From Manis javanica (Eukaryota > Chordata > Mammalia > Pholidota > Manidae): a stretch of 64,000 nucleotides of DNA. The stretch's first letter is position 1. Every line of letters begins with the position of its first letter. Below are positions 50,400 to 61,857 of the stretch, piece by piece. Under the pieces are notes generated by a model. The model did no database searches and was not told the DNA's origin. It saw only the letters and a list, made by a program, of their open reading frames with translations. The DNA is taken from assembly GCF_040802235.1 (NCBI RefSeq), contig NC_133161.1:14091001-14155000 (forward strand), written 5' to 3'. A program made the position numbers and the translations under genes.

Positions 50400-50990
50400 T
50401 GAGTTATGAAGTGAAAATCACCCGATCCCACCACTCAGATAACAACTGTGACATTTTGGTGTTTGTCCTTTCAGACTTCTTTCCTCCCGGATGAGCCCAT
50501 ACACATACACACAGTGATGGCATCCTGTTCTGGGTGTTGTTGGCTGGCTTGTTCTTTTTCACTTCACACTTTATGCTAGAATCTTTGTGTTTTCAGGAAA
50601 TACGGATCCACATCCTGATTTTGTTCAGTGCTGTGAATGTTCTATACTTCATTTAACCAGTTCTCTGTGGATGGATAATTATACTGTTTCCAACTTTTAC
50701 TGTAGTAAAAAACACTGCTATGAGCATCTTTGTACCTCCATCTTTACACACTTTTCCAATTATTTCCTTGGGATAGATTCCCAGAAATAGGATTGCTGGG
50801 CCAGGCAGTATTCGTAGATTAAATGGGATACGTATTGCCAAACGGCTCTCTAGGAAGGCGGACACAGTCCACAGTCTCTCCAGCAAGGCATCCAGTGCCA
50901 GTCTTGCTTCTCCCCCATAACATGGGCTATCACCGATCTTCATTATCTTTGCCAGACTCAGAGGTAAGAAATACCCCTGTACACATTGCA
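50400..50990 (-). mobile_element. Old L1ME-type fragment
   Basis: 'ctgtggatggataattatactgtttccaac', 'attcccagaaataggattgctgggcc' and 'acggctctctaggaagg' are diverged reverse-complement L1. Confidence 0.75.
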
Positions 50991-51104
50991 TCTCTTTGAT
51001 CGTGAATTGGCATTTCGGCCTTTGATTGAGGCCTCCTTTGCACTCCTTTGCCTGATTCTCTCCTGTAGAAATCGCAGGGCTGGCCTGGGAATGACAACAC
51101 AGGA

Positions 51105-51270
51105 CCAGCCGTATGCCAGCCGCTGTGCTAGGCACGGCGTATCTCGTTTAATCTACACAATGACTCTACGAGGTAGGCACTAATATTGCCCCCATATTAC
51201 AGATGCAGAAAATAAAGATGAGAGAGGCTCATTAACTTGGTGAAGGTCATACAACTAGTAAGAGTCCTCC
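51105..51270 (+). repeat. MIR SINE
   Basis: 'gctgtgctaggcacgg', 'tttaatctacacaatgactctacgaggtaggcac', 'atattacagatgcagaaaat' and 'aaggtcatacaactagtaag' match MIR in the + orientation. Confidence 0.9.
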
Positions 51271-51279
51271 CGACCCCAG

Positions 51280-52440
51280 GAGGTAGGATGTGCCCCCCCA
51301 GCCAGGGTTTCCTTTGCCTTGGTCCATGTCAGGGAACGACTGCGCTCTCTGCCATTGAAATGCCACCCCAGTCTTTGCTCGCTTGGTAGGGTGAACTCAG
51401 GATAGAGAGCTGTAGTCTGAGCCATCTGTGGCTTGTGGCCAACCCCTGCCTGGCAGTGGTGGCATGTGCAAGGCCTGGCACACACAAGATGCTCACCATA
51501 TTAGTTAGGAGAAATGAAGGAAGCAGGCTTTTGAAAGCTACAGTAGTGTGTGGAGGTACCATTTTGTTTTATTGCCTCAGATCAAAAATTAAAAATTTTT
51601 AAAGTAAAACATTTCAGGACATTAAAATTCATGAGTCCATATTCCATATCCTCCAATGCAGAGATTATTTTTCTTAATACCAAGTGACATTTTTCTTACT
51701 GTGTTTCCTCTCTCATCGTGTCCTGCATCATATCCTTGTGGTTTTGACAATATTTCTATTTTGTTTCAGCTGTACTATTTTTCTGTGGTTTGTTTCTGAC
51801 AGCAAAGTGTGTGGTTGTAATGCATCCTCTTTGTAAACAAATCGGTGTATACCGCTGTTTTAAAATCAATTTCTCATTGACTTTGACACTTTGGTGGGAG
51901 GAAGCCAATGCTTTACAATAAATACCTTGTTCAAAACCCAACCAGTGCAGCAAGCTGTCCTACACCCATTGTTGAACATGCCCCTGAGCATGTTTTTTGG
52001 TTCTTTATAAAACAGTGTATTAACACCTTAAGTTCTTGTCTGGATCTGGTATTAAAGGTTGACCTTCTAAATAATCTCCAGAAATCTTAAGCCTGAAACT
52101 GTTCTGTTTTTTTCATCACAGTTATATTGACTTTATGCATCGACAACTTTCAAGAACATCTCCTTCTTCTAATTCAGGGTTCAGCTCCCCCTGAGAGAAA
52201 TCAAACATATACTTGCAGAATGTGAATTCTATCAGTTGGAATAAACTGGTTGTGCTGTGGAAACTACCTTCAGATCTCAGTGGATTTCATCTTGTGACTT
52301 CTGACTCCACCATGCTGATCTTTGCCTTTAACTCTTTTCTTCACCTTTTGGATTTTGTCTGGTTCTGGAAGTTCTGCTTGTCTGGATCCTATGTTTTCTT
52401 CTTCCACTTTTGTCTTGGAATGCAGGCCTGCAGGTAGACC
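51280..52440. other. Intron sequence, nothing assignable
   Basis: AT-rich with short frames. No exon or named repeat was recognised. Confidence 0.45.
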
Positions 52441-52454
52441 AGTTGTACGGAGCT

Positions 52455-52720
52455 CCCATTCATTTATTCATGCATTCATGCACTCATTATCTAACTAACA
52501 TTTTTGAGCACTCACTGCATGTGTTGAGTGCCATGCTGGATGTTAGGACACTAACATAAATGTGGCAGTTTTCATGGCTCTCAAGGAACTCAGTCCAGTA
52601 AGAGAGTCTTATGCATATTTGATTATCTAACAGTGTTCCGAGTGCTGTAACAGATGCTCAGTAGTGATACCAAAAGGCAGTAACTGGTGGTAAATGTAAG
52701 ATAAAAAACTGTGTGGGGTA
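52455..52720 (+). repeat. L2/MIR3-type ancient repeat
   Basis: 'cattcatttattcatgcattcatgc', 'gagcactcactgcatgtgttgagtgccatgctgg' and 'ctctcaaggaactcagtcc' are typical of this class. Confidence 0.6.
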
Positions 52721-52779
52721 TTTTGTTTTAAGATGGGATGTAAGGTGGAGCATTCTTTTGGTGCCTAAGGGGAGTGTTG

Positions 52780-53345
52780 TTTCAGTCCTCTGCTGCTGCA
52801 TAACAAATCATCCCAAAATTGAATGGTAAGAATAATAATGATATAATATTTCTCATGATTTTGTGGGTCAGAAATTTGGACAGGATGCAGATGGGCAGTT
52901 CTTCTGCTCCATGTGGCTTCGGCTGAGGTCACTCACTTGGCTCTGTGTGGTTGGCACCAGGACTGGGCTGGAGGGTCCAGGAGGGCTTCACTCATTTGTC
53001 CAGCATCTTATTGCTCTTCCATATACCCTCCCTGTCCAGCCGTGTGACTGTTTGGGCTTCCTGAAAGCATGGTGGTCTCAGGGTAGTAGGACTTCATATT
53101 TGGCAGCAGGCTTCCAAGAGGGATAAAGTGGAAGTTGCCAGTTCTCTCAAGATCCTGGGCTCTACATTTCCCCCGAGGAAGCAACCAGAATGTTGCCTCT
53201 GCTGCATTCTGTTGGTCAGAGCAACTCACAAAGCCAGCCCGGATTCAGGGGGTAGGAGGGAAGAGGAGCTACCCACCGAGGGCTGTAATAGCATGTGCTT
53301 ATGAGTCAGTGGTGGTCATCTTCGGAGATCGTCTATCACAAGCAC
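52780..53345 (-). mobile_element. Interspersed repeat, MaLR/LTR or DNA-transposon type, family not assigned
   Basis: 'ctgctgctgcataacaaatcatcccaaaattgaatgg', 'tcatgattttgtgggtcagaaatttggacagg', 'ctgctgcattctgttggtcagagc' and 'ggattcagggggtagg' are text I recognise as a widespread mammalian repeat, but I cannot give its name with confidence. It explains the 87- and 73-codon frames in this stretch. Confidence 0.55.
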
Positions 53346-53409
53346 AAAATGATTGAAGATAATGTAGAGAAAGGTACAACTGCTGGAGCAAGTTCTCAGA
53401 AGAGACAGG

Positions 53410-53665
53410 AATAAATGATAATGACAATAGGCATTTTACTAGCTAGCTAACAGTTAATATATGCCATATGGTAGGCATGCCTCTAGGCACTCACATGTGC
53501 TAATTGTGTTAATTTACTTAATCCTGACAACAGCCACCCTATCAGGTACACCTGATTATTAACTCCATTTTTTATAGATGAAGGAGCTCATACGCAAGGA
53601 GATGAGGTGACTTGGCTTATGTCACACAGCTGGTAACTAGGCGAGGAGAGATTCAAACGGGGCAT
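53410..53665 (+). repeat. MIR SINE, nearly full length
   Basis: Runs from 'aatgacaataggcattttactagc' through 'gtaggcatgcctctaggcac', 'ttacttaatcctgacaacagcc' and 'cacacagctggtaactagg' to 'agattcaaac' in the + orientation. Confidence 0.9.
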
Positions 53666-56600
53666 CCTCAGACAGGAGGAATGGCTTCTCTTCCCGAGAT
53701 GGCGGGAGGGAGGGAGGGATGGGCGTAGGTATGGGGTGGGGGTGATGCTGTGGCGGAAGTTAATGTCTGATTGCCTCATTTCTTTTTGATGGTGCTTATG
53801 GTCATCACTGAAGTGGGGCAGGAGCAGGTTGGATTCTGTGAAAAAAAGTGGTTTATGATCATATCACTCGTGGGTCCTAGCAGAAGGAGTAGAGCCGGCA
53901 GCTGTGAAGGGCTTGCTGAGGTGGTGGGCCCGCGGCGTGAGGACCCCTCATGCGCGCCAGCACCCCAGCGGCTGTGCACCCGTGGGGCTTCTGCAGTGGA
54001 GAAGGCCCATCACAGACTGATCCCACAGCAGTCCTGAGCCCCAATCACGTCTGGCAGATCTGTTTTCTCTCCAGCTGCTGCAATCGCCTCGGTCTCAGAC
54101 TTCCCTGGCAGCTCTGAAAGAGCAGCACTTCCATCGTAGATTTGAAGACTGCCAGGTGTCCCTCTGCATTGGCAGTAGAAATGTGTTTTGACCTTTATTT
54201 TGGTGCCTATAAAGGCAAACATCAAGGCTTGGGACTGCTCCTCAGACAACTCAGAATGCGAGTTTACCTGTCTACTGTGTCTGCAGAGAGACGTTACTGT
54301 TTTTCGTGGGCTGAGGGATGTGGGCATTGACTGTCACCCAGACCCAAGTGAGGGGCAGGTGGCTTCTGCTTTTCAAGCCATGCTGATGGTCTGCAAGGGG
54401 CCTCTCAGTTCACAGAGGGTGCACAGGGAGAGGTAATGAGGGTGTTGAGGGAAGACTGCATTTTGTGTCCTGTCCATCCCTTCTAATTTGCTAGGGTTAG
54501 TGGAGTCCTGAGTCCCACAGTTTCCCAGCATGCTTATCACCTATGTCCTTGGACACTTTGATTTATAGGAGTATACCTCCATAACGGTTTGATCTCTGGA
54601 AAATCCAGAAGGCACCTCCACATGTCTTCCTAGGCCTACAATGCCTTGGAAGGCATTTCTTGAGAAAAGCACATTCACTCAATATGGTAGGAACAGCTTT
54701 ACCCCCAGGAGACCCCAGATGAACTCCTGTGAGGTGCCTGCCTTTGCAGCTTGGCCTCCAGGCCGGGTGTCTGTGAAGTTCAGCTCCTTGATGGTGTCGG
54801 AAACATCTTAGTGTGCATTTTTGGACACATCATTTGCACTGTCTCCTAAGCCACAGAGCTCCAGGGGATGAATCCTGTTTCTCCTGGACCCTAGTGGCCT
54901 AATCAGCCTTTGACCAGTTGACACTGGGACATCACCCTAATTCCTGCTTTGGTTCACCCTACCTTGGATTAGCTTCAATGGTGTAAGCTGAAGCCTCACA
55001 CCAGATCAGGTCTTCTCCATGGCACATGACTAGTAGTCTTCTCTATGCCTGAGAACTGACCTGGAACAAAGTAGCCATGACATTTGGAGTTGACAGTTGT
55101 TAGTTGGTGGGACTAGTGTTTACAGAAGGGTCATATCTGATCCAGACGCACAGCTCCCTGTAGTTGCTCTGTGATCATCCCGTGTGAGGTGGGCATCATT
55201 CCCTTGACCCAGCGGTTCAACTATTGGGAATTTACCAGGTTACAACTCTTTGACATGAAGTTGGTATGACTTTAGAAGAGATTTGTTAATGGATCCTCTA
55301 ATCAAGAAAAAAATAAAGTCTCTAATTTCACATAAATTTAAATAAATCTTGTTTTGTAATCAACTTTCAAGATGTATTTCATGCTGCAATAACTGATAAC
55401 CAACATCAGGGTTACAAGTGATCATAATGATTACATTTGCTTCATTTATAAAATCTAAGTTCTCATTACAGGCTTTTTATGGGAAATAAATATAAAGACC
55501 CTTTGCCCTGTGCAGTTCGGGCCTTTCTACCGGGAATGCCCATAGTCCCTTTTTCCCATGGTGGGAACAGTGTTGGAGACATCTTTTTATTCCACAGAGC
55601 CCAACACAGTGTCATATTAGTATGAGTGAATGAATGAGTGAGTGGTAGTTTTTATAGTTGTTCATGACTATAATTTGTGGTGGTCTTTTAGTCTTGGTGG
55701 TTGGTTAATTGCCAAGAGGGAATGATTTAATATATACCTGCTTTTTATAATGTATTAAGGTTGGCTGAGAAGTTGTGCATTAGAAGTTTTGGCTATAATA
55801 TAAAAACAAATCTGTATTTCTCTCGTAGTGTAACTTGTATGCCTGTCTGGAAGGGAACAGTTTCTGAGCCACATCACATTGGATTGTGTTAGGTTGTTTT
55901 TGAGCGATCCAGAAGTGTGTGCTGTCCACATTGTTAGGGGTTGCTAGACAGAAGCCCATTCTCTGGACCTGGGAGAGGAAGGGTACCTGTGGGACAGTGG
56001 AACAGCAATAAACTGAACTAGGTAGAGGGAAATACAGTTCTAAATGACAATCCCAGGCAAAGCTGTCATCATGGAGTATGTGACAGATTGTAAAGTAGTT
56101 CCTGAGTTATAGAACTTCACAGCTGAAAAATTATATAAATAATCATGTGTATGTTAATTTCTACTTCTTTGGCCCTGATAAGATGCCCTAGGGCCTGCAC
56201 CTTCAGGATCGAGGCTGTAGGAGTCAGAGACTGTTCCTTCAGGGTATAGCCAACTGGATGAATTTCAGCCTTTATATTTTTCTGTTGAATTTCAAATTCT
56301 GGGGAGAGAGCCTGAGGCTTGGAATAGGTGCCCATTCCTTGACCAGGAGAGAATGAGCATCTTGAGAGATGTGCATAGGTCATGCGCCATGATGGTGGGA
56401 GTGCTCCCCAAAGCAAGGCTGGGGGAGTGGGTGCCAGGCAGGCTGAGACCGATGTCCCCTTCTGTGGCCCATGTGTGTAAGTCGCACACCCACTTATGCA
56501 CACACAGCACATCACTTCACCTGTGTTCACACATATAACCATAGACAAACATGCACCTTATATCTAGAGGAAGATTTTCACACAAAGATGAGGAAAGACA

Positions 56601-56716
56601 GAAATATGTATCAGTAGACATTTTCACAGATACAAAATATACAAAGATATGTGAGTACATAAAGCAGTGTCACGTGTACAGGTATTTCAGTTAATGGCAG
56701 TGTATACAGAGGTGCA

Positions 56717-56760
56717 TATATATATATATATAATATATATATATACGTACACACATACAC
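56717..56760. repeat. TA dinucleotide repeat grading into CACATA
   Basis: Uninterrupted TA units broken once by 'taatat', followed by acgtacacacatacacatatac. Confidence 0.9.
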
Positions 56761-57220
56761 ATATACAAAATACATGTGTAAACACAAACTCATGAATACA
56801 TTCCCCTAGCCATGTGCATGGAGAGAACAGGAGCAGAGGAAGGAAGGTTGAGTAGTGGGGGGTGGATAAAGGAGAGAGAATAGAGGGGCAGTAGAGATAA
56901 GGAGGGGACAGCAAGTGATATGGGATGTGAACTGGGTCCAGAGTTACAAAGTAGTTGGCTGAAATTTATAATCTGATTTTGAGTTTCTGCTTGGGTTCTG
57001 CTTTGTAGGCCTCTCGGCTCTGTTCCTTATCAGTATGTTTACTAAGTTCATTTGATCAGAAGGGCAGCATGTGCCACAGACAGCAATGTCCCTGGTTTGT
57101 TCAGTCTTCACTTTCCTTGATCGGTCTGGATTAGTGGAGCAACCTCTGTCCCTCTTTCCTGCCTCATTCCCTGCATTTCCTCCCAGCTCACTGCCTGGGC
57201 CATGTGGTTGTGCCCCACGG

Positions 57221-57765
57221 GGGGATCCGTTCAACAAATGGTGTTGGCAAAACTGGACAGCTACATGCAAGGGAATGAAACTGGATTATTGTTTAACCCC
57301 CTACACAAAAGTAAACTCAAAATGGATCAAAGACCTGAATGTAAGTCATGAAACCATAAAACTCTTAGAAGACAACAGAGGCAAAAATCTCCTGAATATA
57401 AACATGAGCAACTTTTTTCTGAATGCATCTCCTTGAGCAAGGGAAACAAAAGCAAAAGTGAACACATGGGACTACAACAAACTAAACTTGATGGGGAGGG
57501 AGGGAGAAGGGGATTGAGGGGTATTATGTTTAGTACACATGGTGTGGGGGATAATGGGGAGAACAGTGTAGCACAGAGAAGGCACATAGTGGATCTGTGG
57601 CATCTTGCTGCAGTGATGGACAGTGACTGCATTGGGGTGTGGGTGGGGACTTGATAATACAGGTGAATGTAGTAACCACACTGTTTTTTCATGTGAAACC
57701 TTCATAAGAGTGTATATCAATAATACCTTAATAAAAAATTTAAAAACAACAACTACAACAACAAC
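57221..57765 (+). mobile_element. L1 with 5' truncation and internal ORF2-to-3' UTR deletion
   Basis: 57221-57490 is ORF2 text in frame ([26 protein letters not shown]), ending at a LLEDN..GKN block and a few more codons. The sequence then jumps near 57490 to the G-rich 3' UTR (gagaaggggattgaggggtatt), skipping the ORF2 C-terminus (no EYYSA motif). It ends at 'taataaaaaatttaaaaac' with a CAA-rich tail at 57735-57768. Confidence 0.85.
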
Positions 57766-57770
57766 AATAA

Positions 57771-59170
57771 CAAATATATTCTCCCATACTGTAGGATGCC
57801 TTTTTGTTCTGTTGATGGTGTCCTTTGCCGTACAGAAACTTTTTAGTTTGATGTAGTCCCATGAGTTCATTTTTGCTTATGTTTCCCTTGCTCGAGGAGA
57901 TGCATTCAGGAAGAAGTTGCTCATGCTTCTATTCAGGAGATTTTTGCCTATGTTGTCTTCTAAGAGTTTTATGGTTTCATGACTTATATTTAAGCCTTTA
58001 ATCCATTTCAAGTTCACTTTTGTGTATGGGGTTAAACAATAATTCAGTTTCATCCTCTTACATGTAGCTGTTCAGTTTTGCCAACACCAGCTGTTGAAGA
58101 GGCTGTCATTTCCCCATTGTATGTCCATGGCTCCTTTATTGTATATTAATTGACCATATATGGTTGGGTTTATATCAGGGCTCTCTAGTCTATTCCATTG
58201 GTCTATGGGTCTGTTCTTGTGCCAGTACCAAATTGTCTTGATTACTGTGGCTTTGTAGTAGAGCTTGAAGTTGGGGAACATAATCCCCCCAGCTTTATTC
58301 TTCCTTCTCAGAATTGCTTTGGCTATTCAAGGTCTTTTGTGGTTCCATATGAATTTTAGAACAATTTTTTCTAGTTCGTTGAAGAATGCTGTTGGTATTT
58401 TGATAGGAATTGCATTGAATCTATAGATTGGTTTAGGCAGGATGGCCATTTTGACAATATTAATTCTTCCTATCCATGAGCACAGGATGTGTTTCCATTT
58501 ATTGGTATCTTTAATTTCTCTCATGAGTGTCTTGTAGTTTTCAGAGTCTTTCACTTCCTTGGTTAGGTCTATTCCTAGGTATTTTATTCTTTTTGATGCA
58601 ATTGTGAATGGAATTGTTTTCCTGATTTCTCTCTCTGCTGGTTCATTGTTAATCTATAGGAATGCCACAGATTTCTGTGTATTAATTTTGTATCCTGCAA
58701 CTTTGCTGAATTCAGATATTAGATCTAGTAGTTTTGGAGTGGATTCTTTAGGGTTTTTTATGTGCAATATCATGTCATCTGCAAACAGGGACAGTTTAAC
58801 TTCTTCCTTGCCAATCTGGATGCCTTTTATTTCTTTGTGTTGTCTGATTGCTGTGGCTAGGACCTCCAGTACTATGTTGAATAGAAGTGTGGAGAGTGGG
58901 CATCCTTGTCTTGACCCCAATCTTAAAGGAAAAGCTTCCAGCTTCTCACTGTTAAGTATAATGTTGGCTGTGGGTTTATCATATATGGTCTTTATTATGT
59001 TGAAGTACTTGCCCTCTATACCCATTTTGTTGAGAGTTTTTATCATGAATGGATGTTGAATTTTGTCGAATGTTTTTTCAGCATCTTTGGAGATGATCAT
59101 GTGGTTTTTGTCCTTTTTGTTGATGTGTTGGATGATGTTGATGGATTTTCGAATGTTGTACCATCCTTGT
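57771..59170 (-). mobile_element. Inverted 5' segment of a twin-primed L1
   Basis: Minus-strand ORF2 reverse-transcriptase text, including FADDM (the catalytic DD motif region), GYKINTQKS and CPLSTLLFN, running to a block that reads TGGGAGAATATATTTG at 57771-57786 (reverse complement). The same 16 bases begin the adjoining + strand segment at 59170. The frame is broken into three pieces, so it is not functional. Confidence 0.9.
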
Positions 59171-60223
59171 GGGAGAATATATTTGTAAATGACATATCTG
59201 ACAAGGAGTTAACATGCAAAATATATAAAGAACTCACACACCTCAACACTCAAAAAGCAAATAACCTGATTAAAAAATGGGCAGAGGATATGAAGAGACA
59301 GTTCTCCAAAGAAGAAATTCAGATGGCCAACAGACACATGAAAAGATGCTCCACATCACTAATCATCAGGGAAATGGAAATGAAAACCACAATGAGATAT
59401 CACCTCACACCAGTTAGGATGGCCAGTTTCGAAAAGACATAACAAGAAATGCTGGCAAGGATGTGGAGAAAGGGGAACCCTCCTACACTGCTGGTGGGAA
59501 TGTAAGCTCATTCAACCATTGTGGAAAACAATATGTAGGTTCCTTAAAAAACTAAAAATATACATACTATTTGACCTGGAAATCCCACTCCTAGGAATTT
59601 ACCCAAAGAATATAATTTCTCAGATTCAAAAAGACATATGCACCCCTATGTTTACTGCAGCACTATTTACAATAGCTAAGATATGGAAGCAACCTAAGTG
59701 TCCATCAGTAGATGAATGGATAAAGAAGTGGTGCTACATATACACAATGGAATACTACTCAGCCATGAGAAAGAAACATTCTGCAATTCGCAACAGCATG
59801 GATAGAGCTGGGGGATATTATTCTCAGTGAAATAAGCCAGGCAGAGATAGAGAAGTACCAAACGATTTCCCTCATTTGTGGAGTATAACAATTAAGCAAA
59901 ACTGAAGGAACAAAACAGCAACAGACTCACAGAACCCAAGAAGGGACTAGTGGTTACCAAAGAGGAGGGGTGTGGGGGAGAGGGAGGGAGAAAGGGATTG
60001 AGGGGTATTATGATTGGCACACATGGTGTGGGGGGGATCATGGGGAAGATGGTGTAGCACAGAGAAGGCAAATAGTGACTCTGTGGCATCTTACTACTGA
60101 TGGACAGTGACTGCAATGGGGTATGGGGGGAACACGATAACAGGGGTGAATGTAGCAACCATATTGTTTTTTCATGTGAAACCTTCATCAGAGTGTATAT
60201 CAATAATTCCTTAATAAAAAAAA
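59171..60223 (+). mobile_element. 3' segment of the twin-primed L1
   Basis: Continues ORF2 in sense from exactly where the inverted piece stops ([42 protein letters not shown]), then the 3' UTR and poly-A (60213-60223). Together with 57771-59170 it makes one insertion of about 2.45 kb. I found no clear target duplication. Confidence 0.92.
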
Positions 60224-60489
60224 TGATTTGGCGAGTTCAGTACCTGAACTTGTAAGCCGCGTCATGAAGCTGGGCTCCCTTTTGTCTTTCACTACCCCTT
60301 CCCTGCTTTTTCCTCTTGAATCGTAACTCAGAATTCCTTTTATAGCCTCTTTTCTTTCTTGAATATCTTAATCAGTCACCTCCATTTGGTCAAACCTCAA
60401 AACTGCTTCTTCTTAACTTAAACCCCAGTAGATTGTCATTTTAAAATCAATACTATCAATGTTGGAATTCCCTGTATGTTGATTTTTTT

Positions 60490-61030
60490 CTCTGTAAGGG
60501 TAAGAAAAGTTTGTCTCTGATGATAATACTCATTTGTATATACTTTGGAAAATACAGTAATATATTAAGCAGAAAATAACATCTTTATTTCTACCACCTA
60601 ATAACTATTTTGTAAACAGATTGATAGTCATCTTTCTAATTTTTTAGAAAATGTACATACATGTATGTATAAGAGATGCCTTCTTTCATAGAATGGGGTC
60701 ATACTGTCCACCTAATTTTGTATCTTGCACTTTTTCTTGCAAACATTTTCCATGCTGTTGCATATTCTTTTTTTTAAATTGGAATGAAGATATACAAAGT
60801 TATATTTGTTCAGATATACAACATAGTGACTCAATAATTATATACATTAGTAGTTGGTAAGTATGGTTAACCTTTGTTACCATACCAAAATATTACAGTA
60901 TTTTCATTATATTCTCTATGTTATGTTCCATTCCTGTGACTGATTTATTTTATAATTTGCAGGTTGTATCTCTTTATCTTCTTTACCAATTTCACCCATG
61001 CCCCAACCCCTCTCTTGAATTGTTTGGTAT
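60490..61030 (-). mobile_element. Old L1M fragments
   Basis: 'catactgtccacctaattttgtatcttgcac' and the 3'-end block 'aaattggaatgaagatatacaaagtt...caacatagtgactcaataatt' are reverse-complement old L1. Confidence 0.65.
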
Positions 61031-61689
61031 CTTTATTGGTACTAACTCTTGCCATTACATGCATGCCATGATGAACCGCTTTGTACATAGATCTTTGAAC
61101 TTCTGGTTATTTTCGTTAGGATGGGTTTGTAGAAGAATAATGACTGGGCCGGAAAGGATGGACTCGAAAAGAAAAAACCCTGTGTGTGTGTAAACCAGAA
61201 TGTGTTCCTGAGTAACTATTCTGAAATAAGCCCTCTGTGTTGGGATTTTCAAAATAGATTTCTAGTTTGTCTAGTTTAGCAGTTTTCCAGAAAGAGAGCC
61301 CCTGGGTGGGACTGTTGTACCCCCCAGCCCTGTTGTGGGGTCCTGTTCTGTTTCCTCTCATTGTGAGCGGGTAGTTTACCTGTAGGTCACACGCTGTGCA
61401 CACCGTTCCAGATCCAGGGCCCCAGAGTCAGAGGGTGTAAGGCATTGGGAATCTTGGCTACACTTGGTATGGGAACAGGCCAGTACTGTTATTTTCTGTG
61501 GGGGCTGATGGTACGATCTGGAGGTGAAAGGATTGGGGCTGGAGGAACACAGGCTAGTTTTTGGAGCATCCCTTCTGCTGTCACCCAGCCCACGCTGTTT
61601 TCTTTGTTAAGCGCCTCTTCCTTGATCCTCCTTCATGCCACAACTCTATTCATTGTTTATATTCTGGCTGTTCCCATCCTGTATTACAG

Positions 61690-61857
61690 TGACCGACTGG
61701 TCATTGTGGTAAGTACACATAGCACAAGATTTAACATTTAGCCATTTTTAAGTATACAGTTAAGTGGTAATAAATACATTCACGTATTTTGGAACCATAG
61801 CTACTGTCTACCTCCAGAACCTATTATCATTTCATATTGAAACTCTAACAGTAACTT
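61690..61857 (-). mobile_element. Old L1M fragment
   Basis: 'atttaacatttagccatttttaagtatacagttaagtgg' and 'ctgtctacctccagaacc' are L1M text. The younger L1 begins directly to its right. Confidence 0.65.

Noticed and set aside
57071..57436. 121-codon frame as a coding exon
   Set aside because: Its second half is L1 ORF2 ([11 protein letters not shown]), and the first half has no homology I recognise.
58559..59059. 166-codon plus-strand frame within the L1
   Set aside because: Antisense of L1 reverse transcriptase, not a gene.
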